A DNA stretch of 11,950 bases. It comes from Rhodococcus sp. (in: high G+C Gram-positive bacteria). Lineage in GTDB: Bacteria; Actinomycetota; Actinomycetes; Mycobacteriales; Mycobacteriaceae. This document shows positions 1 through 6,411 of the stretch, in pieces (position 1 is the first letter of the stretch; each line of letters starts with the position of its first letter). The notes under the pieces are model-generated. The model did no database searches. It had not been told where the DNA came from and saw only the letters and a program-made list of their open reading frames with translations. The stretch spans positions 1 to 11,950 of the forward strand of contig JAAYXN010000114.1 of NCBI GenBank assembly GCA_012515885.1. Reading direction: 5' to 3'. The position numbers and the translations under genes are program-made.

Positions 1-663
1 ACGCCATGCGCTCTGCGGGGCGTGGAGGTAGCTGGCCCCTTCTGCAACGAGCTTCTGGACCGAATCGGGCACCGGGGTATCGCCCTCTATCCAGTCCGCC
101 GGGATCGGGGCGTCCGTGACGGTGCGCAACGGAACCACACCTGCCCACCCTTCCGGAGTATCTGGCCTCGACGGCGGCGCGTCCCGCACCTTCACTGTCC
201 AGCGGTCCACGGTGAGCGCGCAGGTCGCGGTCGCGGCGCGTTCCTTACGGGTCATGTCCCGCACTTCGCCGCTGCGCCCCGGCACCAGCACGTCCGAAAA
301 CGCTTCCAGTGCGTAGACGTCGTCCGTGACGTCGTGAACGGTGCCGTGCACCACCGCGGAACGATAGTTCGCGGAATGGTTGAACAGGTTATCGGCGACG
401 ACAATGCCGTCAAGCATGATCACTGACAGTGCTGCGGGTGCGCCATTTCGCACCTCGCGCAGCGCCCCTGCGCCGGTGGAGCCGTGCAAGATGATGACGT
501 CGTCAACCCGTGCATACAGCATCGGGACCACCCACGGCGCCCCGTCTGGCGTGACTGTCGCCAGTGTTCCCACGACCGCGCCGTCGAGCACCGCATACAG
601 ATCAGCAATATCTTCGCGTGAGCGCTCGGGGTGACGACGAATCGCGTCGTAATTGTTGTTCAC
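1..663 (-). CDS. Pyridoxamine 5'-phosphate oxidase-like flavin-binding protein (3' end outside window)
   Basis: The minus-strand frame is open from the era stop to the window edge, so the C-terminus is missing; about 221 residues are visible. The N-terminal half reads like the Pyridox_ox_2 / NimA-type split-barrel family: residues about 13-60 contain RRHPERS..., LYAVLDGAVVGTLATV, a PDG turn, VVPMLYAR and ILHGSTGAGALR, followed by an NYRSAVVHG strand. Such proteins usually bind FMN or a related flavin and reduce small molecules; the substrate cannot be told here. The era stop is in frame just upstream, so the start must lie below 720. I chose GTG at 663, which leaves about nine residues before the conserved RRHPER segment. 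A TTG at 699 is the alternative, and neither has a clear ribosome site. The gene follows era by about 57 bases on the same strand and may be co-transcribed with it. Confidence 0.85.
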   Translation of the reverse strand, partial: MNNNYDAIRRHPERSREDIADLYAVLDGAVVGTLATVTPDGAPWVVPMLYARVDDVIILHGSTGAGALREVRNGAPAALSVIMLDGIVVADNLFNHSANYRSAVVHGTVHDVTDDVYALEAFSDVLVPGRSGEVRDMTRKERAATATCALTVDRWTVKVRDAPPSRPDTPEGWAGVVPLRTVTDAPIPADWIEGDTPVPDSVQKLVAEGASYLHAPQSAWR

Positions 664-720
664 ACCGACAATCTTTGCCCGAGGACTAACGCCGAGCAAC
701 CGATTTTCAGCCAGCGAACT

Positions 721-1638
721 TTAGAACCCTAAGCGGCCCAGCTGCTTTGGATCGCGCTGCCACTCTTTGGCGACCTTAACGTGCATGTCGAGGAAGATTT
801 TGGTGCCGAGGATCTTCTCGATCTGGCCGCGGGCACGGGTACCCACCTCACGCAGACGCGCGCCGCCCTTGCCGATCACGATGCCCTTCTGGCTGGGGCG
901 TTCGACGTAGAGGATCGCGTGGACGTCAAGTAGCGGACCCTGCTTTTCGGTGCGACCTTCACGCTCAATGATTTCTTCAATCACGACTGCAAGCGAGTGC
1001 GGCAGTTCCTCACCGAGGCCTTCCAGCGCGGCCTCACGGATAAGCTCCGCCATCAGCGTCTCTTCCGGCTCATCAGTCAGTTCCCCATCGGGATAGAACG
1101 CAGGACCGGGCTCCATTTTTGACGCCAAGACGTCAACGAGGATTTCGACCTGTTCGCCCTTGGTCGCCGAGACGGGCACGACATCAGCGTCGGGGCCGAG
1201 GAACTCGGATACTGCAAGGAGCTGCGCGGCCACCTGGTCTTTGCTGACCTTGTCGATCTTCGTGACAATGCCGACCAGCGTCGTCTTCGGTGCGATCGTT
1301 TTGATCTGCTGCACAATCCAGCGGTCACCGGGACCGATCTTTTCGTCCGCGGGAATGCAGATACCGATCAGGTCGACCTCGGAATAGGTGTCTTTGACGA
1401 GGTCGTTGAGCCGCTGCCCCAGCAGGGTGCGGGGGCGGTGCAGACCGGGGGTGTCGACCAGGATCAGCTGCGCGTGCGGCCGATGCACAATGCCACGGAT
1501 CGTGTGCCGCGTCGTCTGCGGACGCGAAGAGGTGATCGCAATTTTGCTTCCCACCAGCGCGTTCGTCAGGGTCGACTTGCCGGTGTTGGGCCTGCCAACA
1601 AAACAGACGAAGCCGGAACGGAACTCGTCGCTGCTCAA
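721..1638 (-). CDS. era: GTPase Era (ribosome assembly)
   Basis: Era is a GTPase that binds 16S rRNA near its 3' end and acts in 30S subunit maturation. Numbering from an alternative GTG at 1644 (307 residues), the G1 loop GRPNTGKS is at 17-24, G3 DTPG at 64-67, G4 TKID at 128-131 and G5 SAT at 159-161. A C-terminal KH domain has the VIGKGG signature near 255-265, and the protein ends LGRLGF as is usual in the family. All GTPase and KH elements are present at normal length. I prefer the TTG at 1638 because AGGAG (1648-1644) lies five bases upstream of it; the GTG at 1644 overlaps that site. The first residues then read MSSDEFRSGF. The CBS-protein stop (1649-1647) overlaps the same ribosome site, so translation is probably coupled. 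The cytidine-deaminase-like gene that some relatives carry between these two genes is absent. Confidence 0.97.
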   Translation of the reverse strand: MSSDEFRSGFVCFVGRPNTGKSTLTNALVGSKIAITSSRPQTTRHTIRGIVHRPHAQLILVDTPGLHRPRTLLGQRLNDLVKDTYSEVDLIGICIPADEKIGPGDRWIVQQIKTIAPKTTLVGIVTKIDKVSKDQVAAQLLAVSEFLGPDADVVPVSATKGEQVEILVDVLASKMEPGPAFYPDGELTDEPEETLMAELIREAALEGLGEELPHSLAVVIEEIIEREGRTEKQGPLLDVHAILYVERPSQKGIVIGKGGARLREVGTRARGQIEKILGTKIFLDMHVKVAKEWQRDPKQLGRLGF

Positions 1639-1643
1639 TCTCA

Positions 1644-1648
1644 CTCCT
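1644..1648 (-). promoter_or_regulatory. Ribosome binding site deciding the era start
   Basis: On the minus strand AGGAG at 1648-1644 is followed by TGAGA and then TTG (1638-1636). The spacing of five bases suits TTG. The GTG at 1644 begins within the site itself, so it is a poor candidate. The upstream gene's TAG stop (1649-1647) overlaps the site. Confidence 0.6.
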
Positions 1649-2954
1649 ACGTTCGTTCTTTCGCTTCGTCCTCAAGCGGTTCTTCCGCCGGAACACGTTC
1701 AACAAAGACGGTGCTGATGCGGACCCGTCCACGCGGTTTTGGTGCCGCCTCACCGCGTAGCCGCAGCCCGTGCGCGACTACCTCAGATCCTGGTAGCGGG
1801 ACACGGCCCAATTCGTATCCGAGCAAACCGCCGACGGTGTCGACCTCGTCATTGTCAAGATCAATATCGAAGAGTTCACCAAGGTCTTCGAGCGTCAATC
1901 GCGCTGAGACCCGGTAGGTGCCGTCACCGAGGTCTTCGATGGGCGGTGTCTCATCGGTGTCGTACTCGTCGGCGATTTCACCGACGATTTCCTCGATGAG
2001 GTCTTCCATCGTGACGAGTCCGGCGACACCGCCATATTCATCAACGAGGACGGCCATGTGGTTGCGGTCGCGCTGCATGTCCGAAAGCAACGCGTCGAGC
2101 TGTTTGGAATCGGGGATAAACACCGCGGGCCGCATGACGTCGCGCACCAGCACGCTGCGTCCGCCGTCGCGCGAATAATACGTTTGCTGCACGAGGTCTT
2201 TGAGGTAGACGACGCCCAGAATGTCATCGACATCTTCGCCGACCACCGGGATACGTGAATGTCCGCTGCGCACTGCGAGGGACGTCGCCTGCCCGGCTGT
2301 CTTGTCGGATTCGATCCACACCATTTCGGTGCGCGGCACCATCACTTCGCGTGCGGTGGTGTCGCCAAGCTCAAACACGGACTGGATCATGCGGCGTTCG
2401 TCGTCGGCGACGACTCCGCGTTCCTGCGCCATATCGACCAGTTCGCGCAGCTCAATTTCTGACGCGAACGGGCCACCACGGAAGCCACGTCCGGGCGTGA
2501 GTGCGTTGCCAATCATGATCAGCAGCTTGCTGATTGGGCCAAACAAGATTCCGAGGACATGCAGGGGCGCTGACGCCGCGAGCGCGATCGAATACGCGTG
2601 TTGGCGGCCGAGAGTGCGCGGGCCGACACCGATGAAAAGGTAGTCAACGAGCACCATGATCACTGCCGTACATACCAGCGCCCACACTGGTGACAGCAGA
2701 TCCATGAGCGCCCCCACCAGTACAACAGTGGCGGTGATCTCGCACAGAATCCGCAGTAGGACAGTGAGATTGACGTAGCGGGCCCGGTCGCCCAGGATCC
2801 GCAGTAGCCGCTGCGACCCGGCCCGGCCTTCTTTTTCCATTTCCTCGACACGGGCGGGAGAGACCGTGTTGAGTGCGGCATCAATAGCCGCGAATACACC
2901 ACCGAGTGGGATGAGCACGATCGCTAAAGCGATCAGCGCGGGCGCACTATCCAC
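1647..2954 (-). CDS. CNNM/CBS-domain membrane protein (HlyC/CorC hemolysin-like family)
   Basis: This 435-residue protein has the standard architecture of the family. An N-terminal CNNM/DUF21 membrane region has hydrophobic segments at roughly 5-27, 62-84, 90-112 and 121-148. A CBS pair follows at about 204-330, with VMVPRTEMVWI, SRIPVVGE, VMRPAVFIP and LVDEYGGVAGLVTMEDLIEEIVGEI. The CorC_HlyC domain is at about 340-420 (DGTYRVSARLTLEDL, DTVGGLL, VRISTVFVERV). Relatives are implicated in divalent-cation (magnesium/cobalt) transport or tolerance; the 'hemolysin' label is historical. The GTG start at 2954 lies nine bases beyond the restored ybeY stop and has only a weak ribosome site. The gene lies between ybeY and era, a common actinobacterial arrangement. 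Transported ion and direction cannot be read from the sequence. Confidence 0.93.
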   Translation of the reverse strand: MDSAPALIALAIVLIPLGGVFAAIDAALNTVSPARVEEMEKEGRAGSQRLLRILGDRARYVNLTVLLRILCEITATVVLVGALMDLLSPVWALVCTAVIMVLVDYLFIGVGPRTLGRQHAYSIALAASAPLHVLGILFGPISKLLIMIGNALTPGRGFRGGPFASEIELRELVDMAQERGVVADDERRMIQSVFELGDTTAREVMVPRTEMVWIESDKTAGQATSLAVRSGHSRIPVVGEDVDDILGVVYLKDLVQQTYYSRDGGRSVLVRDVMRPAVFIPDSKQLDALLSDMQRDRNHMAVLVDEYGGVAGLVTMEDLIEEIVGEIADEYDTDETPPIEDLGDGTYRVSARLTLEDLGELFDIDLDNDEVDTVGGLLGYELGRVPLPGSEVVAHGLRLRGEAAPKPRGRVRISTVFVERVPAEEPLEDEAKERT

Positions 2955-2963
2955 AGCCCGCGC

Positions 2964-3083
2964 CTACTGCTCGGGGGCGTCGAAGAACCCGGCTTTGCCG
3001 AGTAGCTTCTGGTCTCGGGCTGCCAGTTCAGCGTCACGCTGGGCACGACGCAAATCCTCGTACCACTCGTCGAGGAGCCGGTT
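2964..3083 (-). pseudogene. ybeY: Out-of-frame C-terminal segment of ybeY
   Basis: This frame reads NRLLDEWYEDLRRAQRD... and ends ...KAGFFDAPEQ before a TAG at 2966-2964. That is 39 residues of the kind expected to follow EMFG in actinobacterial YbeY. It joins the upstream frame if one base is removed from, or two are added to, the run of six A (minus strand 3087-3082). The restored protein would be about 179-180 residues, normal for the family. No stop or other damage is seen in the segment, so the lesion is recent, a sequencing artefact, or tolerated by slippage. Confidence 0.85.
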
Positions 3084-3504
3084 TTTTGCCGAACATTTCT
3101 TTTTCTTCTTCCGGCTCCGCGTGGTCGTAGCCGAGAAGATGCAGCACGCCGTGCACAGTCAGCAGCGCCAACTCGTGGGCGAGGGGGTGCCCGGCCTTCG
3201 CGGCCTGATCGGCAGCAAACGACGGACACAGCACAATGTCACCGAGCATCGACGGTCCCGGCTCGGGACCATCGGGGCGTCCACCCGGCTCCAACTCGTC
3301 CATCGGGAACGACATCACGTCGGTCGGGCCGGGTAGGTCCATCCAGCGCATGTGCAGATCAGCCATGGTGGCTGAGTCCACGAGCACCATCGACAATTCC
3401 GCCGCGGGATGAACGTCCATGCGGGCAATGACGAAGCGGGCGACGCTGACAAGCTCCTCTTCGGAGACGTCCATACCCGATTCGTTCGAGACCTCGATGC
3501 TCAT
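3034..3504 (-). CDS. ybeY: Endoribonuclease YbeY, C-terminus altered by a frameshift
   Basis: YbeY is a zinc-dependent endoribonuclease needed for 16S rRNA 3' maturation and ribosome quality control. The zinc motif H-x3-H-x5-H is intact: HGVLHLLGYDH gives His118, His122 and His128. The upstream part (MSIEVSNESG..., TDVMSFPMDE, MLGDIVLCP) is typical. After EMFG (136-139) the frame enters a run of six A and continues with KKPAPRRVVRG..., unlike any YbeY, giving 156 residues. The expected tail NRLLDEWYEDLRRAQ... is intact in another frame (separate entry). The ATG at 3504 is chosen because AAAGGA lies about nine bases upstream and MSIEVSNESG is the normal start; an upstream GTG at 3534 is disfavoured. 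The phoH stop is 36 bases upstream. As read, the product keeps the catalytic core but loses its native last helix; a sequencing error in the homopolymer is possible. Confidence 0.9.
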   Translation of the reverse strand: MSIEVSNESGMDVSEEELVSVARFVIARMDVHPAAELSMVLVDSATMADLHMRWMDLPGPTDVMSFPMDELEPGGRPDGPEPGPSMLGDIVLCPSFAADQAAKAGHPLAHELALLTVHGVLHLLGYDHAEPEEEKEMFGKKPAPRRVVRGFASCPA

Positions 3505-3540
3505 GTGTGCGCTTCCTTTAAGTTTCTTAAGCACTCCACC

Positions 3541-4635
3541 TTACCGACGCGGTGATCGTGACCCGGCGGCGCGGCGCTCGGCCCGGTTTCCGCCCACTGT
3601 TTGCGTGTCCTGACGCGCTGTTTCATGGCGCGCTGTTTCATGGCGCGCTGTTTCATGGCGCTCGTAGGCGTCAACGATGTCGGAGACCAGGCGGTGCCGG
3701 ACGACGTCACTGCTGTCGAGGTGGGCGAAATGAATGCCATCGATGTCGCCGAGAATTTCGGTGGCTGCCCGCAGACCTGAGCGCGCCCCGCCTGGCAGAT
3801 CCACCTGGGTGATGTCGCCAGTGACGACCACCTTGGAACCAAAGCCGAGCCTGGTGAGGAACATCTTCATCTGCTCGGCGGTGGTGTTCTGTGCCTCGTC
3901 GAGAATGATGAAGGCGTCGTTGAGCGTGCGGCCACGCATGTAGGCGAGCGGCGCGACCTCAATGACCCCGGCCTGCATGAGTTTGGGGATCGAATCGGCA
4001 TCCATCATGTCGTGCAACGCGTCATGCAGGGGACGCAGGTACGGATCGATCTTTTCGTGCAAAGTACCTGGCAGAAAGCCCAACCGCTCCCCCGCCTCGA
4101 CTGCAGGGCGAGTGAGGATGATGCGGGATACCTGCTTGGACTGCAACGCTTGAACAGCCTTGGCCATCGCCAAATACGTCTTGCCGGTACCGGCAGGGCC
4201 GACACCGAAAATGATGGTGTTGGCGTCGATCGCGTCGACGTAGCGTTTCTGATTGAGCGTCTTGGGCCTAATCGTCTTACCGCGTCTGGACAAGATATCC
4301 AGGCTCAACACGGCAGCTGGTGACTCGTTGACGCCCTGCGTGAGCATGCTGACGGTGCGGCGTACCGCATCGGTGCTCAAAGGGCGGCCACCGCCGACGA
4401 TGCCAGCTAGTTCGCTGACAACTCGTTCAGCAAGCGCGACATCGGCCGGTGCGCCAGTGAAGGTAAACGAGTTTCCCCGTACATGAATATCGCCGTCGAG
4501 GATGCTCTCCAAGACCCGAAGGTTCTCGTCCGAAGAACCAAGTAGCGCGGGCACGGATTCCGGGGCAAGTTCCATGCTGGAACGGACTGTTCGCTGTGCG
4601 GGAGCAGTGGACGTGTCCTGTACCTGATCCCTCAT
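3541..4635 (-). CDS. phoH: PhoH family ATPase (PhoH1-like)
   Basis: PhoH proteins are cytoplasmic P-loop ATPases related to superfamily 1 helicases; their exact role is unsettled, though RNA metabolism is suggested by genomic linkage to ybeY. Numbered from ATG 4635 (364 residues), Walker A GPAGTGKT is at about 146-153 and Walker B FIILDEAQN at about 242-250. Conserved blocks include KTIRPKTLNQKRYVDAI, LTRPAVEAGERLGFLPG and VVTGDITQVDLPGG. An N-terminal RSSMELAPES...LLGSSDENL segment matches actinobacterial PhoH1. Three HETAR repeats (327-341) sit between the ATPase core and the conserved basic tail NRAERRAAGSR; I do not know them from homologues. ATG 4635 has AGGGA about ten bases upstream; an in-frame GTG at 4653 lacks a nearby site. 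The gene precedes ybeY by 36 bases, so the two are probably co-transcribed. Confidence 0.95.
   Translation of the reverse strand: MRDQVQDTSTAPAQRTVRSSMELAPESVPALLGSSDENLRVLESILDGDIHVRGNSFTFTGAPADVALAERVVSELAGIVGGGRPLSTDAVRRTVSMLTQGVNESPAAVLSLDILSRRGKTIRPKTLNQKRYVDAIDANTIIFGVGPAGTGKTYLAMAKAVQALQSKQVSRIILTRPAVEAGERLGFLPGTLHEKIDPYLRPLHDALHDMMDADSIPKLMQAGVIEVAPLAYMRGRTLNDAFIILDEAQNTTAEQMKMFLTRLGFGSKVVVTGDITQVDLPGGARSGLRAATEILGDIDGIHFAHLDSSDVVRHRLVSDIVDAYERHETARHETARHETARQDTQTVGGNRAERRAAGSRSPRR
3614..3658. repeat. 15-bp tandem repeat, three perfect copies, inside phoH
   Basis: The plus-strand unit CGCGCTGTTTCATGG occurs at 3614-3628, 3629-3643 and 3644-3658 without mismatch. It is in frame on the minus strand and encodes HETAR three times near the PhoH C-terminus. 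Perfect identity at the DNA level implies recent or ongoing slippage expansion; copy number may vary between strains. Confidence 0.95.
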
Positions 4636-4653
4636 GTCGCTGTGTTCCCTCAC

Positions 4654-4735
4654 GTGTTGGCTATGGCCTGCTTCCTGTGTTGACGGGGGGTTATGCCACC
4701 GAGTCTAGCTGTGATATCGCACATCGCCCACTGAA
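4654..4735 (-). promoter_or_regulatory. Short intergenic gap upstream of phoH, possible promoter
   Basis: This 82-base gap separates the hydrolase stop from phoH. A TAGACT hexamer on the minus strand (4707-4702) resembles a -10 element, which would give a leader of about 60 bases before ATG 4635. I see no convincing -35 element at 16-18 bases, so the call is weak. No terminator hairpin is evident here. Confidence 0.25.
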
Positions 4736-5509
4736 TTAGCGGGTGTGCGCGGCCTCAGCGAAGCTGGTCGCAAGGACTGCGGCACGTGAGCGCTCCCAAG
4801 CTGCGGAGCCTGGCGCTAGAAACGCGAAATGGTCGGTGTCGGCGAGTACATTGAGTACGACTTCGTCGCCTGACGCCTCTGCTGCGTCTGCGTAGCGGCG
4901 GCTCACCGAGACCGGAACTTGCGCGTCGTCGTCGCCGTGCAGGCACAGGACGGGCACGCCGATGGGGACGCGGTGCATCGGGCTGGCGCTGCGATACACC
5001 TGCGGGTCGTCGTCGTAGCTGACGCCAAAGAGGTCTTCGATGTAGCTGATTCTGCGGCCCCGTTCTGATGCGGTGACGAGGTCGAGGGCTCCGGCTTGCG
5101 ACACCACCCACCCGATGGGCATGTTGAGGCCGCGTTGACCGGCGAGCCACACAGCGAGTTGTCCACCTGCGGAGTGCCCGATGACGCGTACCTGAGTGAG
5201 GTCGAGTTCGATGGGGGCGGCGTCCGCGACAGGGCCGGTGAGGGCGTTGAAGGCGGCGACGACGTCGGCGGACATTTCCGGCCAGTGGCCGCCAGCCCCG
5301 AGCCTGCGATATTCGATGTTCCAGACGGCAACCCCATGCTCGACGAGGTCGCGGCAGAATGCTGATTCGACGGCCAGGCTGTAGTCGCTTTTCCAGAATC
5401 CGCCGTGAATCACCACCACAACCGGCACGGGACCAGCGGCGTCTGCTGGTGGATAGAAGTGCCCGAACTGTTGAGTGTGTTCGCCGTAGCGGATTTTGAT
5501 GCGGTTCAC
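4736..5509 (-). CDS. Alpha/beta hydrolase (esterase/kynurenine-formamidase-like)
   Basis: A 257-residue cytoplasmic alpha/beta hydrolase. Numbered from the GTG at 5509, the oxyanion-hole motif HGGFW is at 35-39, the nucleophile elbow GHSAGG places Ser113, HGDDDAQVP supplies Asp195, and DTDHFAF supplies His227. This is a complete catalytic triad in the right order. The HGG-x-W motif and overall length resemble prolyl-oligopeptidase-like carboxylesterases and kynurenine formamidases; the substrate is unknown. The frame stays open to 5671, but that extension would run through the long hairpin and into the rsmE 3' end. The GTG at 5509 has GAAAGG five bases upstream and gives a natural start (MNRIKIRYGEH). 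The gene sits between rsmE and phoH, where I recall unrelated genes in M. tuberculosis, so it may be a lineage-specific insertion. Confidence 0.9.
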   Translation of the reverse strand: MNRIKIRYGEHTQQFGHFYPPADAAGPVPVVVVIHGGFWKSDYSLAVESAFCRDLVEHGVAVWNIEYRRLGAGGHWPEMSADVVAAFNALTGPVADAAPIELDLTQVRVIGHSAGGQLAVWLAGQRGLNMPIGWVVSQAGALDLVTASERGRRISYIEDLFGVSYDDDPQVYRSASPMHRVPIGVPVLCLHGDDDAQVPVSVSRRYADAAEASGDEVVLNVLADTDHFAFLAPGSAAWERSRAAVLATSFAEAAHTR

Positions 5510-5575
5510 GTCTACCTTTCGCTCGCTAGTTCGTGGGTGTCGTCCAGCCGCTTGGTGTGAAACGGGGCTGGTTGC

Positions 5576-5637
5576 CGCGAATGTTTCATGTTGTGTTCCT
5601 GCCAAATTAGGTGGGAACACAACATGAAACATTCGCG
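5576..5637. repeat. Long perfect inverted repeat (24-bp arms), strong hairpin
   Basis: The left arm 5576-5599 is the exact reverse complement of the right arm 5614-5637, starting CGCGAATGTTTCATG and ending GTTCC at the loop. The 14-base centre can extend the stem in RNA by two G-U and two C-G pairs, leaving a loop AAATTA (5604-5609). It begins nine bases after the rsmE stop, in the gap before the hydrolase. No U-tract follows on the minus strand, so it is not a classical intrinsic terminator. It could stabilise the rsmE mRNA 3' end, reduce read-through, or be a mobile palindromic unit. The arms are notably AT-rich for this genome. Confidence 0.95.
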
Positions 5638-5646
5638 AGAAGACGC

Positions 5647-6408
5647 TCACTCCGGGGGTGCGGCAGACCAACGATCAGTCAGGGCACCGACGGCACCTAG
5701 GGCGACGGCAGCAGCGGTGGACGTGCGCAGTACTTGCGGACCCAACAGCACTGCCACAGCACCAGCCTCAGTGAGTGCAGCAACTTCGTCGTCGCTGACG
5801 CCACCCTCGGGGCCGACGATCAACGTCAACGACGGTGCTTCTCGCAGCGGCAATTCCGTCAATTGTGTTGTTGCACTCCCATGGAGGATTGCGACAAGCC
5901 CGCCCGCAGCCACCTGCCCGCGCACCAGCCCAGCAACATCCGCCATCCGATGCACGTCCGCGACTTCGGGAATCCATGCGCGACGTGCCTGTTTGGCAGC
6001 CGCGATGGCGGCGTTGCGCCACTTCGCTACGCCCTTAACAGCTTTCGGCCCGTCCCACCGTGCGACGCAGCGCGACGCCTGCCACGGCACGAACGCATCC
6101 GCTCCGGCTTCCGTCGCCAATTCGACGGCCAATTCCGAACGTTCAGCTTTCGGGAGTGCCTGGATCACCGTCACCCACGGCGACGCGGCAGCGATAGTCC
6201 GGCGTGCGGTGACCTGGATGTCGAGGCGATCCTTCGCTGCGGCGACGACCTCACCGTCGGCGAGTTCACCGTGTCCGTCAGCGAGAACGAGTCGCTCCCC
6301 CACACCGATCCGGCGGACGGTGGCGGCGTGACGTCCTTCGGGGCCGTCGAGGATGGCGATGCCGCCGACGTCCGGCAGTGGCGTCAGGAAAAAGACCGTT
6401 GCGGCCAC
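5647..6408 (-). CDS. rsmE: 16S rRNA (uracil-1498-N3)-methyltransferase RsmE
   Basis: RsmE methylates N3 of U1498 in the decoding region of 16S rRNA using S-adenosylmethionine. The 253-residue product has an N-terminal PUA-like region (about 1-70: GPEGRHAATVRRIGVGERLVL) and a C-terminal SPOUT knotted domain. Family blocks are clear: ALPKAERSELAVELATEAG (84-102), PWQASRCVARW (108-118), the cofactor motif VGPEGG (198-203) and the knot LGPQVLRTSTA (222-232). The GTG start at 6408 is three bases after the dnaJ stop, so the two are almost certainly co-translated; the ribosome site is weak. The long hairpin lies immediately downstream. Nothing is missing. Confidence 0.96.
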   Translation of the reverse strand: MAATVFFLTPLPDVGGIAILDGPEGRHAATVRRIGVGERLVLADGHGELADGEVVAAAKDRLDIQVTARRTIAAASPWVTVIQALPKAERSELAVELATEAGADAFVPWQASRCVARWDGPKAVKGVAKWRNAAIAAAKQARRAWIPEVADVHRMADVAGLVRGQVAAGGLVAILHGSATTQLTELPLREAPSLTLIVGPEGGVSDDEVAALTEAGAVAVLLGPQVLRTSTAAAVALGAVGALTDRWSAAPPE

Positions 6409-6411
6409 CGT

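Noticed and set aside
1325..1753. 142-codon minus-strand frame across the era start
   Set aside because: It is a shifted frame over era and the CBS gene, with an Arg-rich product and no motif.
3082..3087. Programmed -1 ribosomal frameshift in ybeY
   Set aside because: The restored frame needs +1 or -2, not -1, and there is no classical X-XXY-YYZ heptamer leading to the correct frame. Sequencing error, mutation or transcriptional slippage are better explanations.
5576..5637. Rho-independent terminator after rsmE
   Set aside because: The stem is strong but no U-rich tract follows on the minus strand, so I list it only as an inverted repeat.
5510..5671. N-terminal extension of the hydrolase to 5671
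   Set aside because: It would read through the long hairpin and overlap the rsmE 3' end. The GTG at 5509 has a good ribosome site and gives the natural family start.
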